Assembly (NCBI GenBank): GCA_013399305.1
Contig: VXAI01000245.1
Span: forward strand, 72,411 to 136,410
Direction: 5' to 3'
DNA length: 64,000 bases
From: Rostratula benghalensis
Taxonomy: Eukaryota > Chordata > Aves > Charadriiformes > Rostratulidae
Part shown: positions 53,440-64,000 of the stretch, piece after piece
How positions within the stretch are numbered: position 1 is the first letter of the stretch
How the letters are laid out: every line of letters starts with the position of its first letter
The notes under the pieces: model-generated
Told to the model about the DNA's origin: nothing
Databases searched by the model: none
What the model saw: only the letters and a program-made list of their open reading frames with translations
Translations under genes and position numbers: made by a program

Positions 53440-56400
53440 GTTTTCCAAGCCAGATCTAGGGGAGCAGTTAATAAAAGCGCATTAGTTGTTGATCCTGACC
53501 ATTGTCAGGCACAAAGCATGGAAGGGAGCCAAAGATGCCAGATTTTTTCCCCCCCTCCAGGAGCTCCGGCCACTTTGATGGTTCTCTGGTTTTTCTCAGC
53601 TCGCGCGCTTGGGCCTCGCGGGGAGCCGAGGGAGGCTTGACAAATCCTCCCCTTCGCAGCCCCCGCAATGGCACCCGTTAATCATCCCTTTGAGCAGCGC
53701 GCAGTGACACCAGCGCCGCGTGGAGCCAGGAAGCGTGCCTGAGACAGAGGACCGCGCCGGCCCCGCCGGCCAGCAGCCCCACGGCGCGCCGAACAATGAG
53801 ACCTTTATGAGCAACAGCAGCCCCCAGCCGGTGCCAGCGCAGCCTCTTGGAAGCCGTCTCAGCCTAATTGGCACCATCCTGACAATGCTGCTCGTCCCAG
53901 AGGGCTCCTTGACAGAAGAAAGGCGGGAGGAGAAGAAAGGCTTGTCTGGGGGAATATTATGGCCTGAAGAAATCCTTGGGGGGCTGTTAAAGGAGCCTTT
54001 GGGAGAGAGCGTCCCTGGACAGCGAGGGGCCTCCAGCTGCTGGGTATTCTCCATAGGAGAGGAATGATCTAAACCCTGTGGAGAGGAGCTGCACCAGAGC
54101 CGAGTCCCAGCCCATGATAGTGCAAGTTCACAAGGCAGACGTTGCCCTTCACATAGTGCTAGAGTCAAAAGCTGGGGTCCGCATCCTCCTGGCAAATCAA
54201 ACCCCAGGGCTGAGGTATGAGGGTGAGTTGTCAAAGGGTGGAATTCACTCCTCAGGATGCCAAAAGTTCAGAGTCCACCCCTCCAGAGGGAAGAAGGAGC
54301 TTCTGCCACCACCATGGTGTCCAGCAAAGGACTGGTGCTTTGGGCTGCGCACGTCTTGGCACCTCCACACCCACCACCATCCCTGGAGAAGCAATGTCAG
54401 AGTGGCTGTTTCTACCAGACGAGGGTGGATGCTTTGATGAATAAACTGGGAGCAGGAGCATCTGCCTTGCTGCTGGCAGAGATGAGTGTGCAACCAAAAG
54501 CCATGTCTGACAGGGAGAGTTGGTGTGTCTCCAGTTTCTGCTGGTCCAGGGCTTAAACAGGAGGTGAAGGGTGCCGGGATGAAGGAGGACCCAGGGCTGA
54601 GGGAGATGATGCATGTTTATGAGATGCTGCTGTTGGTGGTACAAGGTGAAGGCAGCATCCTCTTAGGCTCCTTCATCACTTGGCTCCCTCATCATCTCCC
54701 TCCTGTTTGCTTCTTGCCTTTGCCACGGAGATGAGCAGCCTGATGGCTTCTTGTGGCAAGCACCGTTGGCAGGAATATCCTGTAGGGTGTATCCATGGGG
54801 TCAGCTGAGCTGCAATCCATCCTCTCCCTGCAAAACCTCGCCTGGAGAGACATCCCTGAGTTTACAGAGATGATCATAAATTAATCAGCAGGCAGATGGG
54901 CAGGTGGGTGGCCACAGGACTGGCCCCTCAGTGCCACACGCAACCCCGCATTCTCTGTTTGAGTTGTGGGCTGAGCTGCAGCTTCAGGCTCACATCAAAC
55001 ACCCTGCAGCTTCCTTCCTGCAGCAGGCACCGCAGGTAGCTGTCTGGCTTTATTACAGGGATGAGTTCAGAGAGCAACAGGCAGGTCCTGATCAAACATT
55101 AACAGTGGGAAGAACTTGCTTTGTTTTCCCTGCAGCAGGAGGAAAAAAACAACTGGTATGAAACCCTGAGCCTCTGGGCACTGGTGCCAGTGGTGGTCTC
55201 ATGGAGCTGGCTCTGCTGGTGGGAACATGGTTGTGCTGGTCCCAGCCCAGTGGTGGTGTCTCCCCAAGCCATGACACTGCCAAGGACACAAGGCAGCAGG
55301 AAATTTATTTTCCTTTTCTAACTTCTGGGTGCAAGTGAGCATGAAGCCTTGAGTGTGACCGGACCATAGGTGCTGCAGGGTTCAGTGACCAAAGCCAATG
55401 CCCATGACACAGGTCAACAAACAACTAAGATATGAAAAAGCCAATAAATAAGTTAAAAAAAAATAATAATAATCCTCTGGTGTAAGGAACACAGAAGGGA
55501 AAAGCCGGAGCAGCTGTGTGGTACCAGGCTGTTCAGAAGAGAGCACAGGTCCATGGCTCCTAGCAGCTGATAAAGCCTGAGAATAATCAGTGCTCAGTGG
55601 CATGATTTAACCATTCTTGAGCAAGCTTCCTTTGGGGACAACCACCAAAAAATGAAAATGCAAAATAAGATGACATTTGGCAAGCTTTATCTCAACAGAT
55701 TTCCTGCTTCCTCATCTTAGTCACAATCAAAATCAGTGCTTTAAATTACTGATTCACATCAGTCCACCCTGAGGACACGTCATCGCCAGGCCCATTCCTA
55801 CCCCTTGCTGACATCCCCTACAAGGCTCTCCCTGGCCCCAGCCTCTCTGGTGTGAGCTTTCTCAAGGAAGGACCAAACATAGCCACAGTGTGGTCTGAGC
55901 CAAACATTTGGGCTCACTGCTGGAGCAGAAGATGGAGGGTATTTATTTCAGGGCAAGGCCATGGAGCTGGGAAGGCGATGCCTGCTCCTGCCCTGCCTGT
56001 TCTGTGGATGCACGAAGGCTGCAATGCTGGGGAATCCCTTGCCTATGGCAAGTACATCCCCCTGGGCTGGTGCCTGCAAGCTGGGCTCCACATGTGGCCC
56101 GGGAAGCGGTGAGGGGTCCTGCAAATCACCCAGGTGTCCATCTGCCAGCAGAAAGGGGCAAGGGGTGGCCACGGGGCCACGCATCAGCGGCATGTGCTGC
56201 CCTTGGCCCTGTGCTGCAGGAACAGGAGCTCTGCCCTGGCTCCTGGCCCCATGGCTGTGCCCAGCCTGAACCTGTCTTTCTGTCCCAGGGGCAGCACCAG
56301 CCACACTGGGAGCTGGTGGCCACCCCCAGCCCAGGATGGCCCAGCAGTCAGATCAGGCTGCAGGCTCTGGGGATTAATGAGAGTGTTGGAAAGGCACCAA

Positions 56401-57737
56401 TGAAATGAATGAGTGGGGCAGCACCGAGGGCAGACTCTGCCCCAGAGCTAAAGTCCTGGAAGGATAGTACTGGAGGCTGGGGACAGTGGTGCAGTGGGCA
56501 GGAGGTCCAGAGAGCGGATTTCAGAGGGGAGCGAGTGGCCACTGAGGGACATGGGGTGAGCCTGGGACGGGTTGTTGCTGGAGCACGGGAGAAACAGGGC
56601 TTTTCTTCTCGCTTAAGCTCTCGGAAATTGCAAAACAAGGGGAAATTATGCAAAACATCCTGCAGAAGGACCCTTGTCCCTAATCGCCACGTGGTTTTTG
56701 CAGCCAAAGCCCCGGCACAAGGGGAGCGTGACCTAATTTCTTTTTGATCCCTCTCTTTGGCTGCAAGAGCAGCCAAAGCACGATCTGCTGGCGCTGCCTG
56801 GGCGCCGATGCCTCCTCCCTGGGGACGCCAGCAGGGTCAGGCACTTCCCTTGCTCCTTGCTGCCCACCACATCCCCTGCTCTGAGGTGAACCCCTTTCTC
56901 AGTGGGGTGGGAGGTGAGGGATTTCTTTCGCCCGTAGGTGGGCTGTCCCTCTCCCTCCGCCTCCCCAAGGAAGGGCAAGAGCCCACAGCATTGGGCTAAG
57001 CCATGGCAGCCTGAGGGCAAATTTGCCCTGTGAGGAGACAGAGATTTGGGGGATGGAGATGAAGATGAAGGAGAGGAGGTGGCCACACTGAGAAGGATGA
57101 AGGCCCTTGGTGAGAGAGGAAGGCAGTGGCATGTGAGGGAGGAGAACGCATAGAGCAATTTGGGGATGGTGGATGGATGGGAAAACTGGCTGACCCCCAC
57201 CCCACATCCATCCAGCCCTGGGGGACCCACCTCTATCCCTTGTGGGGCAAAAGTTGCCCCCCACAGCACCCACCCCACCCCGGAGTTCAGCTGGGTTTGC
57301 AAGGCCATGGCATGCTGCTCTCCACCAGGTATGGGCTGCCCCGGCTCACCTGCGGTCCTGGGCTGGGGTGGCTCTCAAGAGTGGGGCACCCCTGGGGAGC
57401 CCCTGTCCTCTATGAGGCTGGGCACCATGATGGGGGGGGCTGCAGGCTGCTCTTTGCCGTGCCCGTGTGCTGTCCGTGCCCGCTCCTGCTCTCCCAATGC
57501 TGGGAGCAAAGTGCCCAGGAGAGGCAGGGCTGGAGGCGGGCAGAGGCGGGGGCAGGAGCCCGCAGCGTCCCTGCCCGCGTCCCTGCCTGCCCCAGGGGCT
57601 GCCTGCGAGGCTCAATCCCAGCTTCGTTCCCATCCTCCCCATCGCCCTCGGAGGCTTCGGGCCACCTGCAGCCCCCCCTAGCAATTCCCCCAGACAAGGG
57701 ATGTGTGGGCCTCACCTCTGGGTGACAGCCCTTTCCC

Positions 57738-57900
57738 TAGGGGGGCCAAGGACCCTTGCCTATGGGGACCACAGCTCCTCACTTATAGGGGCAACAGTCC
57801 CTCACTTATGGGGACCAGGGTCCCTTTACCACAGGGGCCATAGTCCCTCATCCATGGGTATGGCAGCCCCCTGCCCATGGGGACTACAGCCCCTCGCCCA
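57738..57900. repeat. 23-bp minisatellite, seven degenerate copies
   Basis: Six successive 23-base units of the form TGGGGACCACAGTCCCTCAC plus three bases run from 57763 to 57900, preceded by a 25-base variant copy at 57738-57762. Copies differ at several positions. Since 23 is not a multiple of three, the open frames across it are not protein repeats. Confidence 0.88.
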
Positions 57901-58628
57901 CCCCACAGCAGCCTCCCTGCCCCACTGGGACCACATAGGTCCCGGCTCTGCCCGCACCCCAGGGTGCTGTCCTGCTGTCCCCCCAGCTCTGAGGGGCACT
58001 CCTGGGGACAAAGGTGGCCACTGCCACCTTGAGGCCAGCCTGGGCATAGAGTCCCCAAAAACAGGGCCAACTCGGGTGTTGCAGCAGTTAGGGGCCTGCT
58101 GAGTCCCGTGTTTTTGGGGAGTGTCCCCCCACCACCCCCTGCAGAGCTGTGCCTGCTCCAGGAGGTTTAACTCTTTTGCAAGCATCCGGGTGGGCACCCT
58201 TTGGTGGGTGCTGTGCAAATGTGTCACCATTGCCATGAAAGGGGCATGCTGGGGGGACCAGCGGATGTCCCTTGGGATGTCAGGGATGGTAGACAAGAGT
58301 GGGGGGCAGCAAAGGGGATGTTTGGCTATGGAGGAAGAGCACAGGGAACTGTGGGTATGCAGGGCTGAGGGGGCAGAGCCAGTGTGTTTGAGGGGGAACC
58401 ACATCACCCCACCTACCAAGGGCAGAACCAGCTCAGCCCTGTGCAGGAGCCATGTGGGACACTGGACCTTCATGGTGGGGGTTTGTGGGTCCCCAGTTAA
58501 ACAGTAGGAAGGAAGAGGGCAATGCCCCTGGAGCAGCCAAGGCACTGGGAGCCAGCACTCTCCCCACCCAGCTTGCCCAGTTCGTCTCAGCATGCCCCCT
58601 TCTTGCCCCAGCACAGACCCTGGCACTG

Positions 58629-58648
58629 CACACACACACACACACACA
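58629..58648. repeat. (CA)n microsatellite
   Basis: About ten CA units just beyond the poly(A) signal at 58664-58669 on the - strand. Confidence 0.9.
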
Positions 58649-58663
58649 CGGTGTCCCTGAGAC

Positions 58664-58669
58664 TTTATT
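58664..58669 (-). terminator. Polyadenylation signal, - strand
   Basis: TTTATT on the + strand gives AATAAA on the - strand. It could end the SHIP-like transcript, with about 600 bases of 3' UTR, or a separate short terminal exon at 58719-58848. Confidence 0.5.
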
Positions 58670-58718
58670 CTGGATGGAGACAGCAAAGGGCATCTCATAA
58701 GGAGATGGTGCCGCAGCC

Positions 58719-58848
58719 TCAGGAGTGACTGCTGTAGGAGAAGTCCTCTGGGAAGTCCATCAGACCAGGGCTGAGCACAGGGAAGAGGCTGAAGACATGA
58801 GGGTGCGTGGGGCTGTGCTGGCCACAGACACCATTGTGCTCTTGCAGG
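58719..58848 (-). other. Possible terminal exon of unknown gene, or SHIP-like 3' UTR
   Basis: On the - strand an acceptor-like cccacttgcag is followed by an open frame of about 42 codons ending LSPGLMDFPEDFSYSSHS and a TGA at 58721-58719, about 50 bases before AATAAA. No similarity is recognised. It may be a diverged last exon of the SHIP-like gene or plain UTR. Confidence 0.2.
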
Positions 58849-59261
58849 CTGCAAGTGGGCTGCCTGAAGAGGCTTAACCTCCCAGTCCAAAGCACCCAGT
58901 GGTCCTCACTTCCTAAGTGGCCTGAACACCTCCCATGTCCCCCATTCCTCCTTGCTGGTGGGGTTCAGAGTGGTCCTTCCATTGCTTCAGGAAGGGAGGA
59001 TGGAGACAGGTGGCAAGACTTGGAAAGCCCCCATCCCGATGGCCACAGGAGCTTTCTGAGACTTTCCAGTTGCTTACTGGTGAGGCCAGATGAGTTGGAA
59101 GCATGGCCAATAGGTCCAGCCTGGAGTGGGCTCCTCAGCAGTTCTTTCTGCCCCAGGAGCTCCGCAGAGGAGAGGAGCACATGTGGGTGCTGGAGCAGGG
59201 GTAGGTGCTCTAGGTGCTGGGTCCAAGGTTGGGTCTCCGTGGCAGCCTCACCATGGCACCC

Positions 59262-62200
59262 TCACTGAGTTTGCCATGGATGAGCTGGGGGGGGGGTTAG
59301 GCTGAGTACCCCAGCCTCCAGCAAGTCCCACTCCATGACATCTCTGTACATGGGGCAAGGGGAGCCACCAAGAGGGAGCAGAGAGCCCGCATTACCCCAG
59401 GGCATCCATGGAGATGTAGGGACTTGGTATCCTCCTGTCCCTGCCCTGCCACATCCCCCCCACCCCCAGCCTCACCTCTCCTCACCCCCAGGGTGTGGAG
59501 CTCTGCTAGGGACCCTGGGGCCACAGGATCTGGCCTGCACAATGCCCCCCGTTCCAAGCTCCAGTGCCTGGGGGTACCTGAAGAACTCCAGGTGGTTCCA
59601 GCCACGCTCCTGCAGCCTTTCCTTGTCCTGCTGCAAGCCTAGGCGACCCAGGTCCCTGCCAACACCATAGAACCACTCCTCCCTGTCACAAGGCCACTGA
59701 GGAAAGAAGAACAAGGACATACATCAACAGTGTCACACCAGGACCATGAAGTTCTCCATCTTTGTGTCCTCACCCCACATGAACCAGGCACATTGCTGTT
59801 CCTCCACCTTCTTTTGTATCACACTGCCACCAATGCAGAGCATTGCCATGGGGATGGGACCTTACATCTGCTGGTGGTCTCACAGCCCAAAGCGGGTACC
59901 ACCACTCCTTGAGCTCCCCAAATCCCTCAGCTGAACTCCAGAACCCCACAGAGACCACAGAAGTACCTCTCCACTGTGGCTGTGATGGTGAGTATCCAGT
60001 GTGCACCTTGGCACCTCCCAGTAGGGCCGTGGGGGTGGCTCCAGGCTGCTGTGGGTCTGGCGCAGCAGGGTCTTCTGGCTGTCCCCTCTGTGCTCAGAGG
60101 ATGCCCAGTCCAACTGGCTCAGGCCAGTGGCCATCTGCAGCGCTGTCAGCGAGCAGTCACCCAGCCCCGGCCTGTCCCTTGCCAGAATGGCTGATTTGGG
60201 TCTATTCTGCTGGCCTATGCCAGGGGGGCTGAGTATTTGCCCATGGGGTGGCCTCCCTGGCACACAGCGATGCCGGCCGCCCCATCGCTCTTCCTCTGAG
60301 GGTGAAGGGACTCGTGACCCACGGGGGCTCTGGCACTGCTGGCCCCCAGCCGGGCTTTCTGCCTGCTTGCCGTGGGCTTCACTGGCACTGGGGGCCGGCA
60401 CCCACGTGTTGGGGATCCCCTCGAAGATGAAGTAGGCTGGGTTGGTGTAGCTGGCAGCCGGCTCCGGAAGGCTGCGGGGCCGGCTCCTGCAAAGCACAAA
60501 GGGTGTGGGTGCAGCATCACCCCACAGTTGGGGGTCATGGTGGGGCAGAGCCCGGCTGGGGTACCTGAAGGGCTGCAGGGGTGGCTTGGGGCACGTCGGG
60601 GCATCTGCCACTGGCTCGGTGTCCTCTTCCTCGAAGCTGATCCACTCTGCAAAGGCACCAAGGTTGGGCCTCTCCCCAGCCGTCACAGCCACGCTGTGCC
60701 TGAGCGTGACCCCATGTCCCGGGCGATGGGAGGGGGCTGTCATGGCCACCTTACCATAGAGCCTCTCGCGGGTGCTGCGCCTGTCCTTGGGGACCCGGAC
60801 CTTCATCCAGCCACGCATGGAGCCTGTCTCCTCACCGCGGTGGAAGAGGAAGGTCTCAAACTGCTGGGCCATGCTGCCGATCATTGACCTCATGGCGATG
60901 CAGCACTCGCCTGCAGGCAGGGCACACACTGGTGTTAGCCCCCCACTAGGGTAGCTTTGGGGACAGGCGAGTCCCTCATGGGTGGCCGGCTTGCTTCAGC
61001 CAAGCTCCAGCTGCAAAACCTGACACCCAGCAGGCTGTTACCTGTGCACTGCTGGGGCTATGTTTGGCACCCTCCCCCCACCCCCCCCATGCCATCATGG
61101 TGGCCCCTGGGCCACCATTCAGCACGCACCATAGGACTCGCAGCTTTCCACACCCTTGACGCTGAGGAGCAGGTGCTGGTCCCCCAGGTACTCCAGGTCT
61201 GGCAGGATGGGGTTCAACTGGACATGGAAAGAGGGGTGCTCATGAGGGGGTTGCTGCCACAGGGCAGGGTGGCAGAGGGGTAGCTCTGGAGGGTGACAGT
61301 GACAGCCCCTGGTACCTCTCAGGACTGAGGGTACAGGAGAGAGAGCAGGAGGGATGGGGAAGAAGAAGGAACCAGTGGGAGGTATGGGGAAGAGGAAGGA
61401 GGAGGATGTTCAAGGGCTGGGGGGGGCAGCAGTGGCTGCACCCCTGCCCAGTGCCTACCACCGGCAGATGCTTTGCAGACCAGCCCAACTTGAGGAAGCC
61501 GGGGATGTCACAGCTCTGGGAGGTGTTCTCCCCGCTCCGCTGGGCTTCTGCCAGGGAAGAGTGGGGGGTGAAGCTCCAGCCAGGGCTACCTCACCCCCAT
61601 GGCACCACCCCCAGCCCATTCCCCGAGCACCCAGGGGCCACCTCACCCTCCAAGCAGTAGGAGTGAAACTCGATGTAGCACTTGCTGCGGCTGGCAGTTT
61701 TTACGATCACCTCGATGCTCTCCCACTCGATGCAGGCCAAGGGTTCGGGGTCAGATCCAGGGGCTGCAGGCAAGTATCAGCAGGTTGGCATGTGCCAGCT
61801 GAGCACCTGCAGCCAGGCCTTACCCCAAACCAGGCACAGGGGGTGACAGACCCCAACCCCTTACCCTTCTTGGGAACAAACTGCGACGTTACTCCCACCT
61901 CGAAGGTGGCAAAGACAGGCGAGTGGTCACTGGTTACGATGTCGTCGGTACACCCTGGATGGAGAGAGGGGGCAACTGGGTGACAGGCCCCAAGCCCTGG
62001 GGTCCTGGGCAGCACTGGTAACCCTGAGGTCCCCTTAGCCTTGGGGTCTCACTCACCGTAGGAGTTACAGACCACATGGGTCTCTGGGTGCGACTTCCAC
62101 AGGATGCGGTCACACCACGAGGGGACATTGATCCTCACCTAAAAATGCAGAAAGCATCCAGCTTCAGTACCCCTCTCAGGTCTGGCTGCTCCAGCCCAGA

Positions 62201-63694
62201 AAAGCACCCCAGCACCCCAAAAAGTGAGCTGCCTCCTGGCCAGACCCGCTTTGCAGGGGGAAATGAGCTGGCAGAGGCATGGGGGCTGACCATCACAACA
62301 AGCAACACTCCCAGCACCATCTGAGCCTGGAGTCCCCATACCCCAGTGATGTCCTGCAGCTTGGCAGGAGGCTCTAGGAACTCACCCCTGTGGGCTTGAA
62401 CTTCTGCCACATGTAGCTGTCCCGGGAGCCCCTCTCATACCGGTACGTGGGCGGGAAGGAGATGTCACCCTCACCTGGGAACCAAGACACAGAGACAGCC
62501 TAATGGCCAGCCTCCCTGCCCCGTCCCCATACCTGCAACCAGCTGGGAAGAGTCCCCATAGGCTGTCATGGTCCTTGTCCAAGGGACACACCAATGGCTG
62601 ACACCCCCAGAGAGCCCTGAAGGGACAGGCTGTGACTGTCCTTATGCTTGCACGCTCTTGGGACACAAAGCCCAGGGGTTTTGCATGGTGCACACCAAGG
62701 TCCCCTACGATTTCAGCATCCCAGGACAGGGCACCACCACACGCCGAAGGTGGCACAGGGAGAGGGCTGCAGAGTCCAGCACAGGGGCAAGTGTCCCACC
62801 CCCCCACCCTCCCGCTCCCCTTAAGGGGGGAGCCATTCCCTCTGTCCCAACACTCACTAAATCGCAGGAACACCTTGTTCTTCTCCCGCTCCAAGTTGAG
62901 CTGATCGACAGCCAGGAGGGTTTCAAACTCCTTCTTGGTTATGTGGGTAAGGATGTCCTGTGCCAGGGGAGGAAGGTGTGGTGAGCCCTGGCTCTTCTCA
63001 CACCTATGGCTGCACCAGTGCCACCAGCAGTGTGTCACCATCCCCAGCCACGGTGCCCGCGGAGTCCCACCTGCACGTCCATGTCCAGGCGGTAGTTGAG
63101 GTCCCCAAACCAGAAGAGGTGGGTGAAGCGCAGGGTGAGGTCAAAGGCACTGAGCCGCTTGTCACCCAGGACCAGGGAGCGCAGGATGTCACTGTAGTTC
63201 TGGTTACGCCTGTGGAGAGGACGGCAGCACCACATGAACCTCCCAAGGCAGACCTCAACCTCATCCTACCCCTGCCAGTAGGGGACAGGGACAACCCCAC
63301 AGCCCATTGGGGTTCCTCCAATGCCCCGAGACACCCACCTGCCCTGGAGCAGACCCACCCACCCACCCAAGCCCCTCCATCACCTGTGGGTCTTCTCGCT
63401 GCCAGAGGCCAGGTGGCAGTTGATGAAGCCGAAGGAAGTCCCATTGAAAAGGAAGGAGACGCCAACAGCTCCTTTGTTGCCTGCAGGGATGTGCTGGGTA
63501 TTGAGCTCTGGGAGGTCCTGGCATGGCCCTCAGGCTGCCCCCTCACTCTGTGGCATCCCCTCCACCCCATCCCTACCCAGTGTGTTGGCAATCCCAGTTT
63601 TCACACTGGAGGTGTGGACGTGGCTGATGCGCCGTTCGTGCTCGGGCTTCACCAAAACCACGATCTTGATGCTCCAGAGGCACTGCAGAGCGAT
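59262..63694 (-). CDS. SHIP2-like inositol polyphosphate 5-phosphatase, 3' portion
   Basis: SHIP enzymes remove the 5-phosphate of PI(3,4,5)P3 at the plasma membrane and dampen PI3K signalling. Fifteen exons read on the - strand: 63694-63577, 63480-63384, 63209-63071, 62957-62858, 62474-62386, 62138-62057, 61954-61865, 61763-61647, 61547-61459, 61217-61130, 60910-60755, 60646-60565, 60486-59967, 59696-59578, 59343-59262. Phases all join. Seen: KPEHERRISHV, VKTGIANTLGNKGAVG, catalytic WFGDLNYRLDMD, PSWCDRILWKS and TSDHSPVFATFEVG, the C2-like region (LEYLGDQHLLLSVK; MRSMIGSMAQQF; TRERLYEWISF), a proline-rich stretch with NPAYF (an NPxY motif), then half of a SAM domain (GLQQDKERLQERGWNHLEFF). 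A SAM domain points to SHIP2 (INPPL1), not SHIP1. The SH2 domain and first part lie outside the window. The end (DVMEWDLLEAGV then a stop) is shorter than SHIP2 and follows a 10-base G/C run, so it may be misread. Confidence 0.88.
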
Positions 63695-64000
63695 CTGCCG
63701 GGGGAGCAGGGGTTGAGCTTGCCTGCTCCCCCAGCATTGCCCCACAACTGAGTGTGGTGGGGATGGAGAAGCAGCAAGGTGAGTCAACCCATCCCTGAAA
63801 GACAGCTCTTGGGGAGGGCATTCCCTGCATGGGGTCCACCAGGCACAGGAGGTTCCCTGGGCTGCATTTAGGGTGGGAGAGGACACTGGGTTTGGGGGTA
63901 AGAGCTCTGGGATGACAGCTACTGGCAACCAGTTCCTTGAGATTGGTGGGGAATGGCTTTAGTTTGCCTAGCACTGGGTACACCCCCCACCCCCCCACCC
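63695..64000 (-). other. SHIP-like intron; upstream exon not resolved
   Basis: The exon before 63694 should encode the start of the phosphatase domain. A reverse frame near 63920-63950 reads NLKELVAS, faintly like the LKEL segment of SHIP2, but no splice donor in the right phase follows. I treat this as intron. Confidence 0.4.

Larger units (their letters stand above)
53440..58650. other. P2RY4 upstream region to SHIP-like 3' end; no gene supported
   Basis: The first kilobase is GC-rich and could hold the P2RY4 promoter and a 5' UTR exon. Beyond that I find no exon with family similarity on either strand. The region includes a 23-bp minisatellite at 57738-57900 and a CA run at about 58629-58648. 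Confidence 0.5.

Noticed and set aside
53596..54234. 212-codon - strand open frame upstream of P2RY4
   Set aside because: No recognisable domain. It probably reflects GC-rich promoter-proximal sequence.
57126..58102. Overlapping open frames of 170-210 codons on both strands
   Set aside because: They cross a 23-bp minisatellite and GC-rich low-complexity sequence. Presence in several frames at once argues against coding.
63900..63960. Possible further upstream SHIP exon containing LKEL
   Set aside because: Similarity is limited to four residues, and no donor in the correct phase links it to the exon starting at 63694.

Overview
The window is vertebrate and almost certainly avian. It has intron-containing genes with GT-AG junctions, at least eight CR1-type LINE fragments with the typical 3' end, short introns, and a gene order matching the bird segment homologous to human Xq12-q13 (chicken 4p, called 4A in many other birds; that chromosome assignment is inferred from gene content). 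One 185-base run of N marks an assembly gap.

Layout on the + strand: the last two coding exons and long 3' UTR of EDA (2045 to about 8285); a two-exon leucine-rich-repeat receptor of the GARP/NRROS (LRRC32/LRRC33) family (10871-13897); a five-exon WNT11-type gene, best called WNT11B (25203-28680); IGBP1, the PP2A-binding alpha4 protein, in six exons (37448-43735); and a seven-exon DGAT2/AWAT-family acyltransferase (48132-50373). On the - strand: the single-exon coding region of P2RY4 (53439-52291), and the 3' two-thirds of a SHIP-type inositol 5-phosphatase resembling INPPL1 (from 63694 down to 59262), cut by the window edge. I built exon models by hand from splice sites, reading phase and family similarity; all phases close without internal stops.

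The gene order is informative. EDA, IGBP1, DGAT2-like and P2RY4 are neighbours on mammalian X. LRRC32, WNT11, DGAT2/MOGAT2, P2RY2/P2RY6 and INPPL1 lie together on human 11q13. The window carries relatives of both lists side by side, so it looks like one arm of a whole-genome-duplication paralogon that in this bird kept members (LRRC32-like, WNT11B, SHIP2-like) not found in the human X neighbourhood. The genes do not form one pathway. They include two secreted or shed ligands (EDA, WNT11B), a probable latent-TGF-beta carrier, a phosphatase adaptor, a lipid acyltransferase, a nucleotide receptor and a phosphoinositide phosphatase.

The most interesting items are the GARP/NRROS-family gene, which keeps both cysteines used to tether latent TGF-beta and ends in a PDZ-ligand-like tail; the 6-base tandem splice donor that makes EDA-A1 versus EDA-A2; the SHIP2-like ohnolog with an odd SAM-domain end next to a 10-base homopolymer; and a possible alternative terminal exon in IGBP1. 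Long stretches (14-25 kb, 30-37 kb, 44-48 kb, 53.5-58.6 kb) show no gene I can support.
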